A stretch of DNA of 64,000 nt. Source: Berryella wangjianweii (lineage in GTDB: Bacteria > Actinomycetota > Coriobacteriia > Coriobacteriales > Eggerthellaceae). Position 1 is the first letter of the stretch. The number at the start of each line of letters is the position of its first letter. Positions 40,595 through 49,535 of the stretch are shown here, piece after piece. The notes beneath the pieces were generated by a model. It had not been told where the DNA came from. It made no database searches and was given only the letters and a program-made list of their open reading frames with translations. The DNA is taken from assembly GCA_013201155.1 (NCBI GenBank), contig CP053716.1:1178001-1242000 (forward strand), written 5' to 3'. The position numbers were made by a program, and so were the translations under genes.

Positions 40595-40700
40595 ACACGG
40601 CGAACGGAGCTCCTTCCCCTCCTGCTCCGTTCGCAAAAGGGCTTCCCCTGGCCCACCCACTGGACCGCAGCGGCTCCCCTTCCGCTGCGGTTCTCTTTTT
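40595..40700 (+). ncRNA. Candidate small RNA with two hairpins and C-rich loops
   Basis: Hairpin 1: a 10-bp perfect stem CGAACGGAGC (40601-40610) with 40624-40633 and a 13-base loop of C and T only. Hairpin 2: a 9-bp perfect stem CCGCAGCGG (40665-40673) with 40682-40690 and an 8-base loop CTCCCCTT, followed by TTCTCTTTTT, a good terminator. No protein gene precedes the terminator. Both loops carry UCCCC, complementary to Shine-Dalgarno sequences, as in several Gram-positive regulatory RNAs. The 5' end is unknown. Confidence 0.45.
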
Positions 40701-40899
40701 CTCCCGAGGTCACCTGGCTCAGCAGCAAGCCCTGGGAACGGGCCGCGAGAGCGCGACGCTGAAAACCGTGCGCCTCGTCCCCGCGGGGCGCCCCTCTTGC
40801 ACCGTGCCCGCGGGAACACCGCCAGGCGCCTGCCGGGCGCGCTCTGCGCCAACCTAAAAATCCCCACGTGAAACGCACACCAAAGGGCGCGATATGCGC

Positions 40900-40928
40900 T
40901 TGTCGCCCAAGCGGGCGTTGGGTATACT
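40900..40928 (+). promoter_or_regulatory. Promoter of tRNA-Thr
   Basis: TTGTCG at 40900-40905, a 17-bp spacer, and TATACT at 40923-40928. The tRNA begins 28 bp further on. Confidence 0.75.
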
Positions 40929-40955
40929 GCACTCCTGCACGTGAACGCGTGCCAT

Positions 40956-41031
40956 GCCAACGTGGCTCAGCTGGTAGAGCAACGCACTCGTAATGCGTAG
41001 GTCAGCGGTTCGAATCCGCTCGTTGGCTCCA
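40956..41031 (+). tRNA. tRNA-Thr (CGT)
   Basis: A 76-nt cloverleaf with acceptor GCCAACG/CGTTGGC, anticodon loop CTCGTAA (anticodon CGT, codon ACG), T-loop TTCGAAT and encoded CCA. Confidence 0.95.
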
Positions 41032-41365
41032 ACATCGCAGCAGGCCAGATGTCGAATCTGGCCTGCTTTTTCTTTTCAACGGATTTGCTCTTGCCGTTCA
41101 TCTTGTGGCCTTTTGCGGCCTTGCAGGGCCTCAGTTTTTACGGTCGTTTTACGGCGGATGCGCCCGACCTGCTTTTTTCTCCGCTCGCCTTCGCCAGGTC
41201 GGGCGTATAGGCAGAAAGCGCGCCTGCTCTGGTCGTTGCCATCGCGGTACGGAACGGCGTGACGGAACTCTAACCAGACCACGCCTTCGCCCCATCGCGC
41301 TTCGGCGATACCGGAGGCCTGTTTTCCAGCAGGTCGCAATCCAGCAGGTCGCAAGCCGCCGCGTC
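41032..41365. other. Spacer between tRNA-Thr and the LuxR gene
   Basis: 334 bp. Apart from the tRNA terminator at its left end I see no gene or clear site. Confidence 0.4.
41040..41071 (+). terminator. Terminator of tRNA-Thr
   Basis: An 11-bp perfect stem GCAGGCCAGAT with ATCTGGCCTGC, 5-base loop, then TTTTT. Confidence 0.9.
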
Positions 41366-42979
41366 CTACTGCTCTGCGCCCGCAATGCGCCGATCAAGCA
41401 GGTCGAACAGTTCCTGGCGCGAATGAACCCCCAGCTTGCGGTAGATGTTCTTGCAGTGGTACTTCACCGTGCTCTCGGTAACGCACAGCGCCTCGGCAAT
41501 ATAGGGCGCGCTGCGGCCCTCGCGCAGCTTGGCCAGCACCTCGGCTTCGCGCTCGGTCAGACCCTCGCGGCGCGCGAATTCGGCGATGCCCTCATGCGTT
41601 ACCCGAAACACCGGGCTTTCATCCTGCCTGAGCGACGACTCCCACGAGAACACCTGCGTCTCGTGCTGGCGCGACAGAAAGCGGTCGGACGCCACGTATG
41701 CCGCGAACAGAACGAACACGCCCATGGTAGCGATGCGGGCGGGCGCATACGCCGGCGCGGGATCAAGTCCTGCCGCCTGGATGCCCGCCATGGCCAGACC
41801 CGGCAGGTAACGGGCCGTGTAGATGACCCCGAACGAAAACGCGTAGATGGCGATGGGCGGAATGCGGTAGTGGCGCGCCGCCTGCGCACAGGCCAGAATC
41901 CCCATAATCGACGCGATGTTGAACACCACGTACAGGCAGGCCATCAGCGCGTACAGGTACCATTCGCCCAAAACCGGCAGGGCCAGCAGCGCCACCGCGA
42001 TCACCGGGGCGAACACGCGGTAGAACACGTCCATGTTCACGCGGTAACCCGTGCGCTCCAGCACCACCAGCAACGCCAGCGCTCCCACGATCAGCGCGCC
42101 GCTGAACAGACCCCCCGCAGCGGCCTCGGTGGGCTCGGCCAGCAGCAGCGACGTGCGCACCGCCTGCATGATCAGCCCGATGGCGCCAATGGTCACGCAC
42201 GGCATCAGCAGCGACATCAGGCCCGTGTTGAAGCGCTCGCGCCGCTCGGCAACGCTGGGCATCGTGCGCACGCGGTCGACATCGTCGATTCCGCGCGCGC
42301 ACCAATATATGAGCACGGCAGTGCCCGGCGCCACCACCAGCGCCACCGCCGGCGCCACAACCCAGGTGGGCAGGCTTGCGAACAGGAAGTACAGCAGCCC
42401 TCCGGCAATCGTTCCCCCGATCAGGCACCGCGCGTCCAGCGGAGTGCGCCGCGAGCACAGCACGTGCTGCCACAGCGCGAAGTTTCCCGACACGCCCACG
42501 CCCATCAGGGCGCCGCTGGCGTACTCGCTTCCACTGCGCGCATCGGCCGGCAGCAGCGACAGTCCCAAAGCCAGGGCTATCGCCGCAGGAAAAAGGGCAT
42601 ACAGCGCCGGTGACGAGCACAGGCGTCGATAGGGGGCGCCGCCTTTCAGCGACACGGCGGCCCACACGAAGAAGGCCGCGCAGTAGGCGATGTTGCGCGC
42701 CAGCACGAAGCCCTCGGCCGCAGACGCGGGAGCGCCCGGCGGAAGAAACGCAAAGGGTGCGCCCGGCCATCCCACCAGCGACAGCAAGACGATCTGCAAA
42801 CCGTAGCCCAGCGTGGCCAGCGCCAGGAAGCGGAAGCCCCCGATCGCACCGGGAGCGCTTGGCCCCTGCCGTGGGGCAAGGGCCTCGGCGACGCCCTCCT
42901 CCGGCGCCGGCCGAGAGCCGCGCGCAGCCCGTGGGAGCCGGGCGAACCCGGGTCGAGATGCCATCCGCCTCTCCGCCAT
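41366..42979 (-). CDS. LuxR-family regulator with multi-pass membrane domain
   Basis: 537 residues. About twelve TM segments (residues ~50-410) form an MFS-like membrane sensor, followed by a linker and a C-terminal LuxR/GerE helix-turn-helix (LTEREAEVLAKLREGRSAPYIAEALCVTESTVKYHCKNIYRKLGVHSRQEL). This architecture is expanded in Eggerthellaceae and is usually encoded next to a flavin-dependent reductase or molybdoenzyme gene, whose expression it is thought to control. Here the next gene upstream is such a reductase, which supports that pairing. The signal sensed is unknown. Confidence 0.9.
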   Translation of the reverse strand: MAERRMASRPGFARLPRAARGSRPAPEEGVAEALAPRQGPSAPGAIGGFRFLALATLGYGLQIVLLSLVGWPGAPFAFLPPGAPASAAEGFVLARNIAYCAAFFVWAAVSLKGGAPYRRLCSSPALYALFPAAIALALGLSLLPADARSGSEYASGALMGVGVSGNFALWQHVLCSRRTPLDARCLIGGTIAGGLLYFLFASLPTWVVAPAVALVVAPGTAVLIYWCARGIDDVDRVRTMPSVAERRERFNTGLMSLLMPCVTIGAIGLIMQAVRTSLLLAEPTEAAAGGLFSGALIVGALALLVVLERTGYRVNMDVFYRVFAPVIAVALLALPVLGEWYLYALMACLYVVFNIASIMGILACAQAARHYRIPPIAIYAFSFGVIYTARYLPGLAMAGIQAAGLDPAPAYAPARIATMGVFVLFAAYVASDRFLSRQHETQVFSWESSLRQDESPVFRVTHEGIAEFARREGLTEREAEVLAKLREGRSAPYIAEALCVTESTVKYHCKNIYRKLGVHSRQELFDLLDRRIAGAEQ

Positions 42980-43210
42980 GCCCCTCCCCCGTCGCCGATT
43001 CGCCCGAATGCGTCGCGCCCATCCCGCTTGGACCGAAACCCAATGCCGTAACCTGGCATTTCATAATGCCGGACGCCCGTACGCCCCTCAAGCGGGGTGC
43101 GTGCCGTGCATCCTCGCCTGCAGAAACGCCCGCGCTCGGGACCTCCGCGCTTCGCAAGCCAACCCCGCCGGCGAGAGGGGCTCCACCGGCGGGGCGCGCA
43201 CGACAGGGCC
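42980..43210. other. Short spacer between the regulator and reductase genes
   Basis: 231 bp, probably holding the regulator promoter. No clear operator or terminator was recognised. Confidence 0.3.
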
Positions 43211-44917
43211 CTACTTGCCGGCGATATGCCTGCCGGTCAGGTACCCGAAGGTGATGCAGTTCATACCGTGGTTGTGACCCTCGATCAGGAAGTTGTAGCT
43301 GTTCGCGTAGCAGTCGCCCACCATGGTGCCCACGTTGTACAGGCCCTCGATCGGCTTGTCATCGGCATCGCACACCTCCATGTCGATGCTGGTGCGCAAG
43401 CCACCCATCACGGTCAGCAGCATGGGGGCCTCCTTGCGCCAGCCGTAGAACGGCGGCGTGTCGATGGGATGCAGCAGTTCAGGGCGCTTATGGAAATCCT
43501 CGTCCACACCCGCGGCCACCAGTTCGTTGTAGCGTTCGACCGACTTCTTCAGCCCAGCGGGATCAACGCCCATAGCCTGCGCCAGCTCATCAAGGGTGTT
43601 GGCCTTCACCATGGTCTTCTTCTCAACGCGGCCGTCCCAGGCGGCCAGAACCTCCTCGGGCGTCTGATCGCCCTCACCGTGCACGTTCTTCCAGTTGTGC
43701 CACGGCTGATTGCGGGCAGGGTACTTCGAATCGAAGATCGCGTTCACCGGGCCTACGTGCTTGATCAGGTACGGAAGGTGCCCGCAGCCCATGTCCTCGC
43801 AGCAGAAGCGCATGCCCCGGTCGGTAACCATCAACGTGGACGGCGCGTTCCAGGGGTTGGGGTTCGGCGCGGCGAACGTAGCGGCCATAACGGCGTTGGG
43901 CCAGGTACGCTGCCAGGCAGCGCCCACCCACAGCCCCATCTTCTGGCCCTGGCCGGTATACAGGCCACCGTACACCTTGTCCAGCACGTCAGGATCCTGC
44001 TGAAGATTCCAGTTCTGCACCCACTCCACGCACTCGGGCGCGTACTTCTCCATCATCTCGCGATCGCCCGAGAAGTCGCCCGTGGCCAGAACCACGGCCT
44101 TCTTGCCCACGTACTTGACATACGAGCCGTCGCCTCCCTTGGCGATCACGGCATCCACCCGACCCTCGGTGCCGTTGGGCTTGCCGCCGCGCACCAGCTG
44201 CTGCGCCTGCACGCCGAAGAACAGACGAGCCCCGGCCTGCTCAAGCAGCTCGCGCAGGGCAAGCGCCAGCGAAGGCTGGCCGTCGGCCACAATGGGGTAG
44301 TCCCTGCTGTTCCAGCAGTGCGACATGCTGGGGCCGTACAAGGGGTAGGTTTTCATATCGTCAGGCCACTCGTTGCTCTGCTCCACGCACAGCTTCAGCT
44401 CGGGGCGGGCGGAGGTGCGCTCGATGATCCAGTCCATGGCCTCCTCGGAGCGGTTCATCCAGCGATACCACTTGTTCACGTCGAAGTTGAACGAGGCCTG
44501 CGCAATCTGCTCAAGCAGGAATCGCGGGGTGACGCCTCCCAGGCCCAAGCTGCGAAGGTAGCGGGAATTCACCGCGGCATTCGACCCACCGCGCGCCACC
44601 ACGTTGGGGCTTTGGGCGATCAGTACCACGTCAAGTCCCTGCTCAACAGCGGAAAGCGCCGTCACCAGACCCGAGGGGCCCGCGCCGATCACCACCACCT
44701 CGGCCTCAACCGTCTGCTTCACCTCGGAATCGGGGATGGGGTCAGGCGCCTTCTCGAACGAGTAGCCGCCGACCTCCGCCGGGGCCTTCGCGGTCTTCCC
44801 GCCCTTCCCGCCCGGCGCGCACGAGGCCAGCGCGCCGGCACCCACCGTGACGGCGCCTGCAGCTGCGGCGCCCTTCAGGAACGTGCGCCGATCGAAATCC
44901 GTGCCGGTGATGCTCAT
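43211..44917 (-). CDS. Tat-exported FAD-dependent oxidoreductase (fumarate/urocanate reductase-like)
   Basis: 568 residues from the ATG at 44917, which has GGGAGGG upstream. The twin-arginine signal RRTFLKGAAAAG ends in a lipobox-like LASC, so it is probably an exported lipoprotein. The FAD-binding motif is VVIGAGPSGLVTALSAVEQG. The rest follows the FrdA/KstD-type flavoprotein reductases, with C-terminal GMNCITFGYLTGRHIAGK. No heme-binding CxxCH motif is present, so electrons must come from a separate carrier. In this lineage the family reduces host or dietary compounds, drugs or organic acids as respiratory acceptors. The acceptor here is unknown. The adjacent LuxR-type gene probably regulates it. 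Confidence 0.88.
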   Translation of the reverse strand: MSITGTDFDRRTFLKGAAAAGAVTVGAGALASCAPGGKGGKTAKAPAEVGGYSFEKAPDPIPDSEVKQTVEAEVVVIGAGPSGLVTALSAVEQGLDVVLIAQSPNVVARGGSNAAVNSRYLRSLGLGGVTPRFLLEQIAQASFNFDVNKWYRWMNRSEEAMDWIIERTSARPELKLCVEQSNEWPDDMKTYPLYGPSMSHCWNSRDYPIVADGQPSLALALRELLEQAGARLFFGVQAQQLVRGGKPNGTEGRVDAVIAKGGDGSYVKYVGKKAVVLATGDFSGDREMMEKYAPECVEWVQNWNLQQDPDVLDKVYGGLYTGQGQKMGLWVGAAWQRTWPNAVMAATFAAPNPNPWNAPSTLMVTDRGMRFCCEDMGCGHLPYLIKHVGPVNAIFDSKYPARNQPWHNWKNVHGEGDQTPEEVLAAWDGRVEKKTMVKANTLDELAQAMGVDPAGLKKSVERYNELVAAGVDEDFHKRPELLHPIDTPPFYGWRKEAPMLLTVMGGLRTSIDMEVCDADDKPIEGLYNVGTMVGDCYANSYNFLIEGHNHGMNCITFGYLTGRHIAGK

Positions 44918-45509
44918 GGGTTCCCTCCCTTGGCTCGCGCGCGGCCGCATGGCACAGCGGCGCGCTGACTACGGCGACACGCCGCGACCGGCAGCCGCCC
45001 TCCTCTGGCGCGTCGCGCTCAGCCTGACTGCGCGAGCGTGCGATGGAGAATGCTCGCGGGCAGGCGGCTGGGCACGGGCCTGCGTCTGATTACGCAATCG
45101 TGAATCAGACGTGAAGAAACCGTAATGCGGCCATATGCCCACCGCGACCCACGAAACGGACAGTCTTTCATCAATGGGCTTTTGAAAAGGGGTTTTGCCT
45201 GAAAAGGGTAGGGCTGCGCCCTCCTGTCCGCATCGGGAAGAGGGTATGGCCCGCACATCAAGCGAGCCGATGCCGGCCAGCGAGAAGACCCATGGAGGAA
45301 GGTGCCGGGCATCACCGACGCGCGGCGTGCAACGCACCCGCCACAACCTTGCCGCACAAAGCCCGACAGGGACCGTTCGCAGGGATCGCGAGCGGGGGCC
45401 ACGCGAGGGGGCGGGCACGGGGAGTGCGGCGGCATGGGACGCGAGAACGGCGCGCACGGGAGCGCTTGACGCTCGGCGCACAGGGGCCGCCGAGTGGGAA
45501 CGCTCGGCG
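44918..45509. other. Intergenic region upstream of the reductase
   Basis: 592 bp. Open frames exist but none has a start signal or recognisable protein. It likely contains the reductase promoter near 45080-45130, where the sequence is AT-richer and TGATTACGCAATCGTGAATC forms a partial dyad. Confidence 0.35.
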
Positions 45510-46373
45510 CTAGGCGCGCGCGGGGGCCTCCGGAAGAGCGCTCGCGTCCCACGAGCCCGCTCGCGGCGGAGCGTCCTTCCAGCGTGGATCGCTGTACACC
45601 CGCATCGAGTCGGGGTGCGCCGAGCAGATCAGCGTCAGGCTGAACTCGTGCGCCAGCTCGATGGTCAGGTCAGTCGGAACCGCCTTCGAAGCCAACACGG
45701 GAATGCCCGCGCGAATGGCCTTGGTCACCATGTCCACCGGAATGCGGCCGCTGGTGAACACCACGGCGCGCGACAGGTCGTCGCGGTTCTTCAGCGCGTG
45801 CCCCACCACCTTGTCGAAGGCGTTGTGACGGCCCAGGTCCTCGCACACGTAGCGCACTTCACCATCGATCGCCAGGTAGCAGCTGTGCGCACCGAAGGTC
45901 TTGCGGTGCATGGGGGTGTCGGCTGCGAACACGTCGGCCAGGGCGAACACCCAGGCGGGATCCCAGTCTATCGGCCTCACGGGCCGCAGGTCGTCGTCAA
46001 GCTGCTCAAGCGCCTCGAACACCTTGTTGCCCGTGCAGCACGAGGGCACCACCGGAGCCTCCACGGGCTTCAGCGCGCGCTTCCTCTTCAGCAGCACGCG
46101 CACGATCGTGCCGTGCTCGCACAGGTACATGAAGTCCACGTCGTCCTCGGCCTGAATGATGCCCTCCGAGAACAGGCGCCCCAGCACCAGCTCGATCAGG
46201 TCGGATGGCGAGCATACGATCCTCATGGCCAACGTGCCGTCGATGTGCACGTCAAGCGCGTGCTCTCCCTGAACCTCCTCGTCGCGCACGTGCACCGCGC
46301 CCTCGCGGGTGTACATCTGCGCCGCGTAGCGCACCACCGCGTCCTGGTCCTCAGACCTGTCAAGCGCCTCCAC
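45510..46373 (-). CDS. fdhD: Formate dehydrogenase accessory sulfurtransferase FdhD
   Basis: 287 residues from the GTG at 46373. Upstream frame is open but overlaps the start region of FhaA and has no family similarity. The active-site loop SCCTGNK provides the cysteine pair that carries sulfur from IscS to the molybdenum cofactor of formate dehydrogenase. ICEDLGRHNA-type VCEDLGRHNAFDKVVG and VFTSGRIPVDMV are conserved family motifs. The protein is required for active molybdenum/tungsten formate dehydrogenases, so such an enzyme is expected elsewhere in the genome. The start codon is the least certain part. Confidence 0.9.
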   Translation of the reverse strand: MEALDRSEDQDAVVRYAAQMYTREGAVHVRDEEVQGEHALDVHIDGTLAMRIVCSPSDLIELVLGRLFSEGIIQAEDDVDFMYLCEHGTIVRVLLKRKRALKPVEAPVVPSCCTGNKVFEALEQLDDDLRPVRPIDWDPAWVFALADVFAADTPMHRKTFGAHSCYLAIDGEVRYVCEDLGRHNAFDKVVGHALKNRDDLSRAVVFTSGRIPVDMVTKAIRAGIPVLASKAVPTDLTIELAHEFSLTLICSAHPDSMRVYSDPRWKDAPPRAGSWDASALPEAPARA

Positions 46374-46641
46374 GGTCGCCCCCGTTCCGCAGGCCCGGCT
46401 GCACCGGGCGTCGTTGTTGCTTGCGTTTACCTTACATCGCCGTCTTAGGTGAATCCACCCCGCGCCGGCTGCTATAAAATAAGTGATGATTGGCCGCGAT
46501 GCGCGCACAGACCTGGCCGTTGTGACAATATCGGGCAAGACCCCGCGCATTCGCGCGCCTGCGCGCATGATCGCCTGAACGCACTCATGCAGAAACGAAC
46601 CTGAAACGACACCCAGGCGTTCTGGGAAGCTAGGAGTACCG

Positions 46642-47931
46642 ATGGGCATTTTTTCCCGCTTCGAGAACAAGGTGGAGGACACCCTGGAGGGAGCCGCGAA
46701 CAAGATGTTCGACGCGCCCATCTCCCCCGTGCAGATCGCCAAGAAGTGCGAGAAGCAGATGCGTCGCGAAACCATGGTGGGCGCGGGCAAGCAGTACGCC
46801 CCCACTCTGTACACCGTGCTGGTGAACCCCGACGATGACGAGCGCCTGTTCGGCTACTACCCCACCCTGGCGGGCGAGACGGAAACCTACCTGAGCGCCA
46901 AGGCCGCCGAGAACGGCCTGGTGATGGACGGTCAGCCCCTCGTGCGCTTCGTGGTTGACGACGGGCTGCGCCACGGGAAGTTCGATGTGATCGCCGAAGC
47001 GGTGGCCGCACCCATCGTTGCCCAGCTGCGCCAGGACGAGCTGGTGCGCTACGGAATCGTGGCGCCCCCGGCTGCCGGCGTCGCTTCGGCTCTTCGGGCG
47101 CCGCAGGCCGCAACGCCCGCTGCGGGGCCCGCAGCGGCCCCCGTCCCTCACCAGCGCGACGGGTACGCCGATACCGCGTACGCTCCTGATCAGGTGCATG
47201 CCGGTTACGCCCAGCAGAACTCGCAGAACCTGAACGACCCCGCCCTTGCGGGCTACGCCGAGCGCGCCGGCGCCGCAGCTCGCAAGCCGCCCCTTCCCTA
47301 CGTGCCTGAAGACCAGATCGACTACTCGATCGACTACGGCGAGTACACCTTTGAGAGCCGCGACTTCGAGGATTACCGCTCGCAAGCCGAGCTGGACCGC
47401 CGCAACCGCAGCATGGCCGAGGCCCGTGCGGCTCATCCCGACGCGAACGCCCCCGGCGCGCATCCCATTGCCGTCGGAGGAGCGGCATCCGCCGGCGCTG
47501 CGGCAGCCGGCGCCGCAGCCCAGGCAGCCGGCCATGCCGCGCAGGCGGGACGCATGGCGGCCCCCGCCCCCGCTCCGGCCATTCCCACTGTTCCGCGCGG
47601 AACGTACGCGCGGCCGCGCAGCAACTCGCTTCCCCTGGCAGGCGCCTCGCGCGCCCGCGTGATCGACTGCGCCTACCAGCGCACCTACGACCTGGCCGGA
47701 GCGCACATCACCCTGGGACGCGACACCGGCAACGACATCGTGGTGCAGGACACCTCGGCCAGTCGCCGCCACGCCGAGCTCAGGCTGTCGCCACAGGGCT
47801 ACTGGTCGATCACCGACATGGGATCCACCAACGGCACCACCGTGAACGGCAGCTCGGTGACGGTGCAGGCCCTGCAAAACGGCGACACCTTCACCATCGG
47901 CAAGACGAACTTCCAGTTCATCGTAGGGTAG
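46642..47931 (+). CDS. fhaA: FhaA-like protein: DUF3662 plus FHA domain
   Basis: 429 residues. The N-terminal ~125 residues are the FhaA_N/DUF3662 domain (IFSRFENKVEDTLEGAANKMF, QIAKKCEKQM). A long Ala/Pro/Tyr-rich linker follows. The C-terminal FHA domain (ITLGRDTGNDIVVQD, SRRHAEL, DMGSTNGTTVNG) binds phosphothreonine. In mycobacteria FhaA is a PknB substrate that binds the lipid II flippase MviN and restrains wall synthesis. The same role is inferred. It is the first gene of a five-gene operon controlling wall growth. The spacing to FhaB is 78 bp. Confidence 0.9.
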   Translation: MGIFSRFENKVEDTLEGAANKMFDAPISPVQIAKKCEKQMRRETMVGAGKQYAPTLYTVLVNPDDDERLFGYYPTLAGETETYLSAKAAENGLVMDGQPLVRFVVDDGLRHGKFDVIAEAVAAPIVAQLRQDELVRYGIVAPPAAGVASALRAPQAATPAAGPAAAPVPHQRDGYADTAYAPDQVHAGYAQQNSQNLNDPALAGYAERAGAAARKPPLPYVPEDQIDYSIDYGEYTFESRDFEDYRSQAELDRRNRSMAEARAAHPDANAPGAHPIAVGGAASAGAAAAGAAAQAAGHAAQAGRMAAPAPAPAIPTVPRGTYARPRSNSLPLAGASRARVIDCAYQRTYDLAGAHITLGRDTGNDIVVQDTSASRRHAELRLSPQGYWSITDMGSTNGTTVNGSSVTVQALQNGDTFTIGKTNFQFIVG

Positions 47932-48009
47932 CGCCGGCATGGTCACCCTCAGCGCCGCCGGCGCCCCGAACACGCCCCGTCCCCGCTTCCGTGCGGCAAG
48001 GAGCCTCGC

Positions 48010-48423
48010 ATGATCGACGTCGTTCTGCTTGCAGGGCGCCTGCTGTTCGTGGCCCTGCTGTTCGTGTTCCTGTTCGCCATCATGAAGACCGGCATCGGGC
48101 TGGTGCGCGGCCAGCGCAAGAAAGAGCGCACCTGGAACCTGTCGGTTGAGAAGGGCCCCAAGGAGCTGCGCGGCGTGGCGATCGTGGTGCGCGGGCCCGT
48201 GATCGTGGGCCGCAGCGGCAACGCCGACATCGTGATCGCGGCCAGCTACGTGTCGGCACGGCACGCCCGCTTCAGCCTGATGGGCCAAAACCTCTTCGTC
48301 GAGGATCTGGGCTCGACCAACGGCACCACCGTGAACGGCCAGCCCATCGCCGCCCCGTGCGCTCTGCGCAGCGGCGACGCGGTGAGCATTGGCGACGTGA
48401 CCATCCGGGTAAGGCATAGCTGA
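48010..48423 (+). CDS. fhaB: FhaB-like membrane-anchored FHA protein
   Basis: 137 residues: one N-terminal TM segment (LLAGRLLFVALLFVFLFAIM) then an FHA domain (VIVGRSGNADIVIAASYVSARHARF, EDLGSTNGTTVNG). In mycobacteria the equivalent FipA/FhaB is phosphorylated by the kinases of the same operon and links them to division proteins. The stop codon overlaps the start of the phosphatase gene by one base (TGATG), giving coupled translation. Confidence 0.9.
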   Translation: MIDVVLLAGRLLFVALLFVFLFAIMKTGIGLVRGQRKKERTWNLSVEKGPKELRGVAIVVRGPVIVGRSGNADIVIAASYVSARHARFSLMGQNLFVEDLGSTNGTTVNGQPIAAPCALRSGDAVSIGDVTIRVRHS

Positions 48424-49535
48424 TGGCCTCCCGACGATCATACCGCTCCACCGCGCGCACCCGCACCGGGGCCGTGACTCCCTTCGGCAGCCGCACCGAC
48501 GTGGGCTGCGTGCGCGAGCACAACGAAGACTCGCTGATCGTGGCGCCGCCGCTGTACGTGGTGGCCGACGGCATGGGCGGCCACGCGGCGGGCGAGGTGG
48601 CGTCCGAGATCGCCGTCAGCACCGTTGCGCGGCATGCCCCCGAGCGCGCTGATGCCCAGGAGCTGGGACGCGCCGTTCAGGCCGCCAACGAGGCCATCAT
48701 CCACGCGGCAGCCGAGGGCCGCGGGCGCGAGGGCATGGGAACCACCTGCACCGCCGCCATGATCGACGAGGACCGGCTGGTGATCGCCCACGTGGGAGAC
48801 TCGCGCGCCTACCTGTACGACGGAAGTCGCCTGCACCAGCTGACCCGCGACCACAGCCTGATGGCCAATATGATCGAGGCCGGTCAGCTGACCGCCGAGG
48901 AAGCGCGCGTCCACCCCAACCGCTCGTGGATCACACGCGCCCTGGGCAACGACCCCGACACCGAGCCCGATCTGTACGAGATCACCGTGAAGGCCGGCGA
49001 CCGCCTGCTGCTGTGCTCAGACGGCCTGACCACCATGCTGCGCGACGCTCAGATCGAATCGACGCTGTCCCAAGTGAAGGATCCGCAGCGCTGCGCCGCC
49101 CAGCTGGTGAACGAGGCGATCGCCGCCGGAGGCGTGGACAACGTCACCGTGGTGGTGGTGGACATCGCAGGACAGCGCGAGCGCCAGGTGCGGCGCGTCG
49201 CCCTGCGCACCAAGCTCACCATGGCCTTCGTGGTGCTGCTGGTGGCAGCCGTGCTGGGCGTAGGCGGGTACGGCTCGTGGTGGTACCTCAGCCACTCGGC
49301 CTATCTGGCCGACGAGGATGGATACGTGGCTGTTTACCAGGGAGTTCCCGGTGAGGTGCTGGGGCTTGGCTACAGCAGGCTGGTGGAGGTGTCCGACGTG
49401 CCCGTGGCCGACCTGCCCGCCGGCAGCGCCGAGCGCATCCAGGGCACCCTGCGCGTGTCCAGCCTGAACGAAGCCTACGCCCTGGTCAGCCAGTACCGCG
49501 AGGAAGCCCAGGCCCGACGCAAGGGGCGCTCATGA
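48423..49535 (+). CDS. pstP: PP2C-type serine/threonine phosphatase PstP
   Basis: 370 residues. The metal-dependent PP2C core shows DGMGGHAAGE, GMGTTCTAAMI, IAHVGDSRAYLYDG, LLLCSDGLTTML and DNVTVVVVDI, with all metal-binding aspartates. A TM segment follows (LTMAFVVLLVAAVLGVGGYG) and then an extracellular tail of ~100 residues. It reverses PknB phosphorylation of FHA proteins and wall enzymes. It overlaps the SEDS-PBP gene by four bases (ATGA). Confidence 0.93.
   Translation: MASRRSYRSTARTRTGAVTPFGSRTDVGCVREHNEDSLIVAPPLYVVADGMGGHAAGEVASEIAVSTVARHAPERADAQELGRAVQAANEAIIHAAAEGRGREGMGTTCTAAMIDEDRLVIAHVGDSRAYLYDGSRLHQLTRDHSLMANMIEAGQLTAEEARVHPNRSWITRALGNDPDTEPDLYEITVKAGDRLLLCSDGLTTMLRDAQIESTLSQVKDPQRCAAQLVNEAIAAGGVDNVTVVVVDIAGQRERQVRRVALRTKLTMAFVVLLVAAVLGVGGYGSWWYLSHSAYLADEDGYVAVYQGVPGEVLGLGYSRLVEVSDVPVADLPAGSAERIQGTLRVSSLNEAYALVSQYREEAQARRKGRS

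Larger units (their letters stand above)
40199..40955. other. Intergenic region with candidate small RNA and tRNA-Thr promoter
   Basis: 757 bp without a protein gene that I can support. It contains a two-hairpin transcript candidate ending in a T-run (40595-40700) and the tRNA-Thr promoter (40900-40928). Confidence 0.5.

Noticed and set aside
44969..45481. 170-codon minus-strand open frame upstream of the flavin reductase
   Set aside because: Arg/Pro/Ala-rich, no start signal and no domain; most likely noise in GC-rich intergenic DNA.
46374..46814. Upstream extension of FdhD by 147 codons
   Set aside because: It overlaps the start of fhaA on the other strand and has no similarity to FdhD proteins, which begin close to the chosen GTG.
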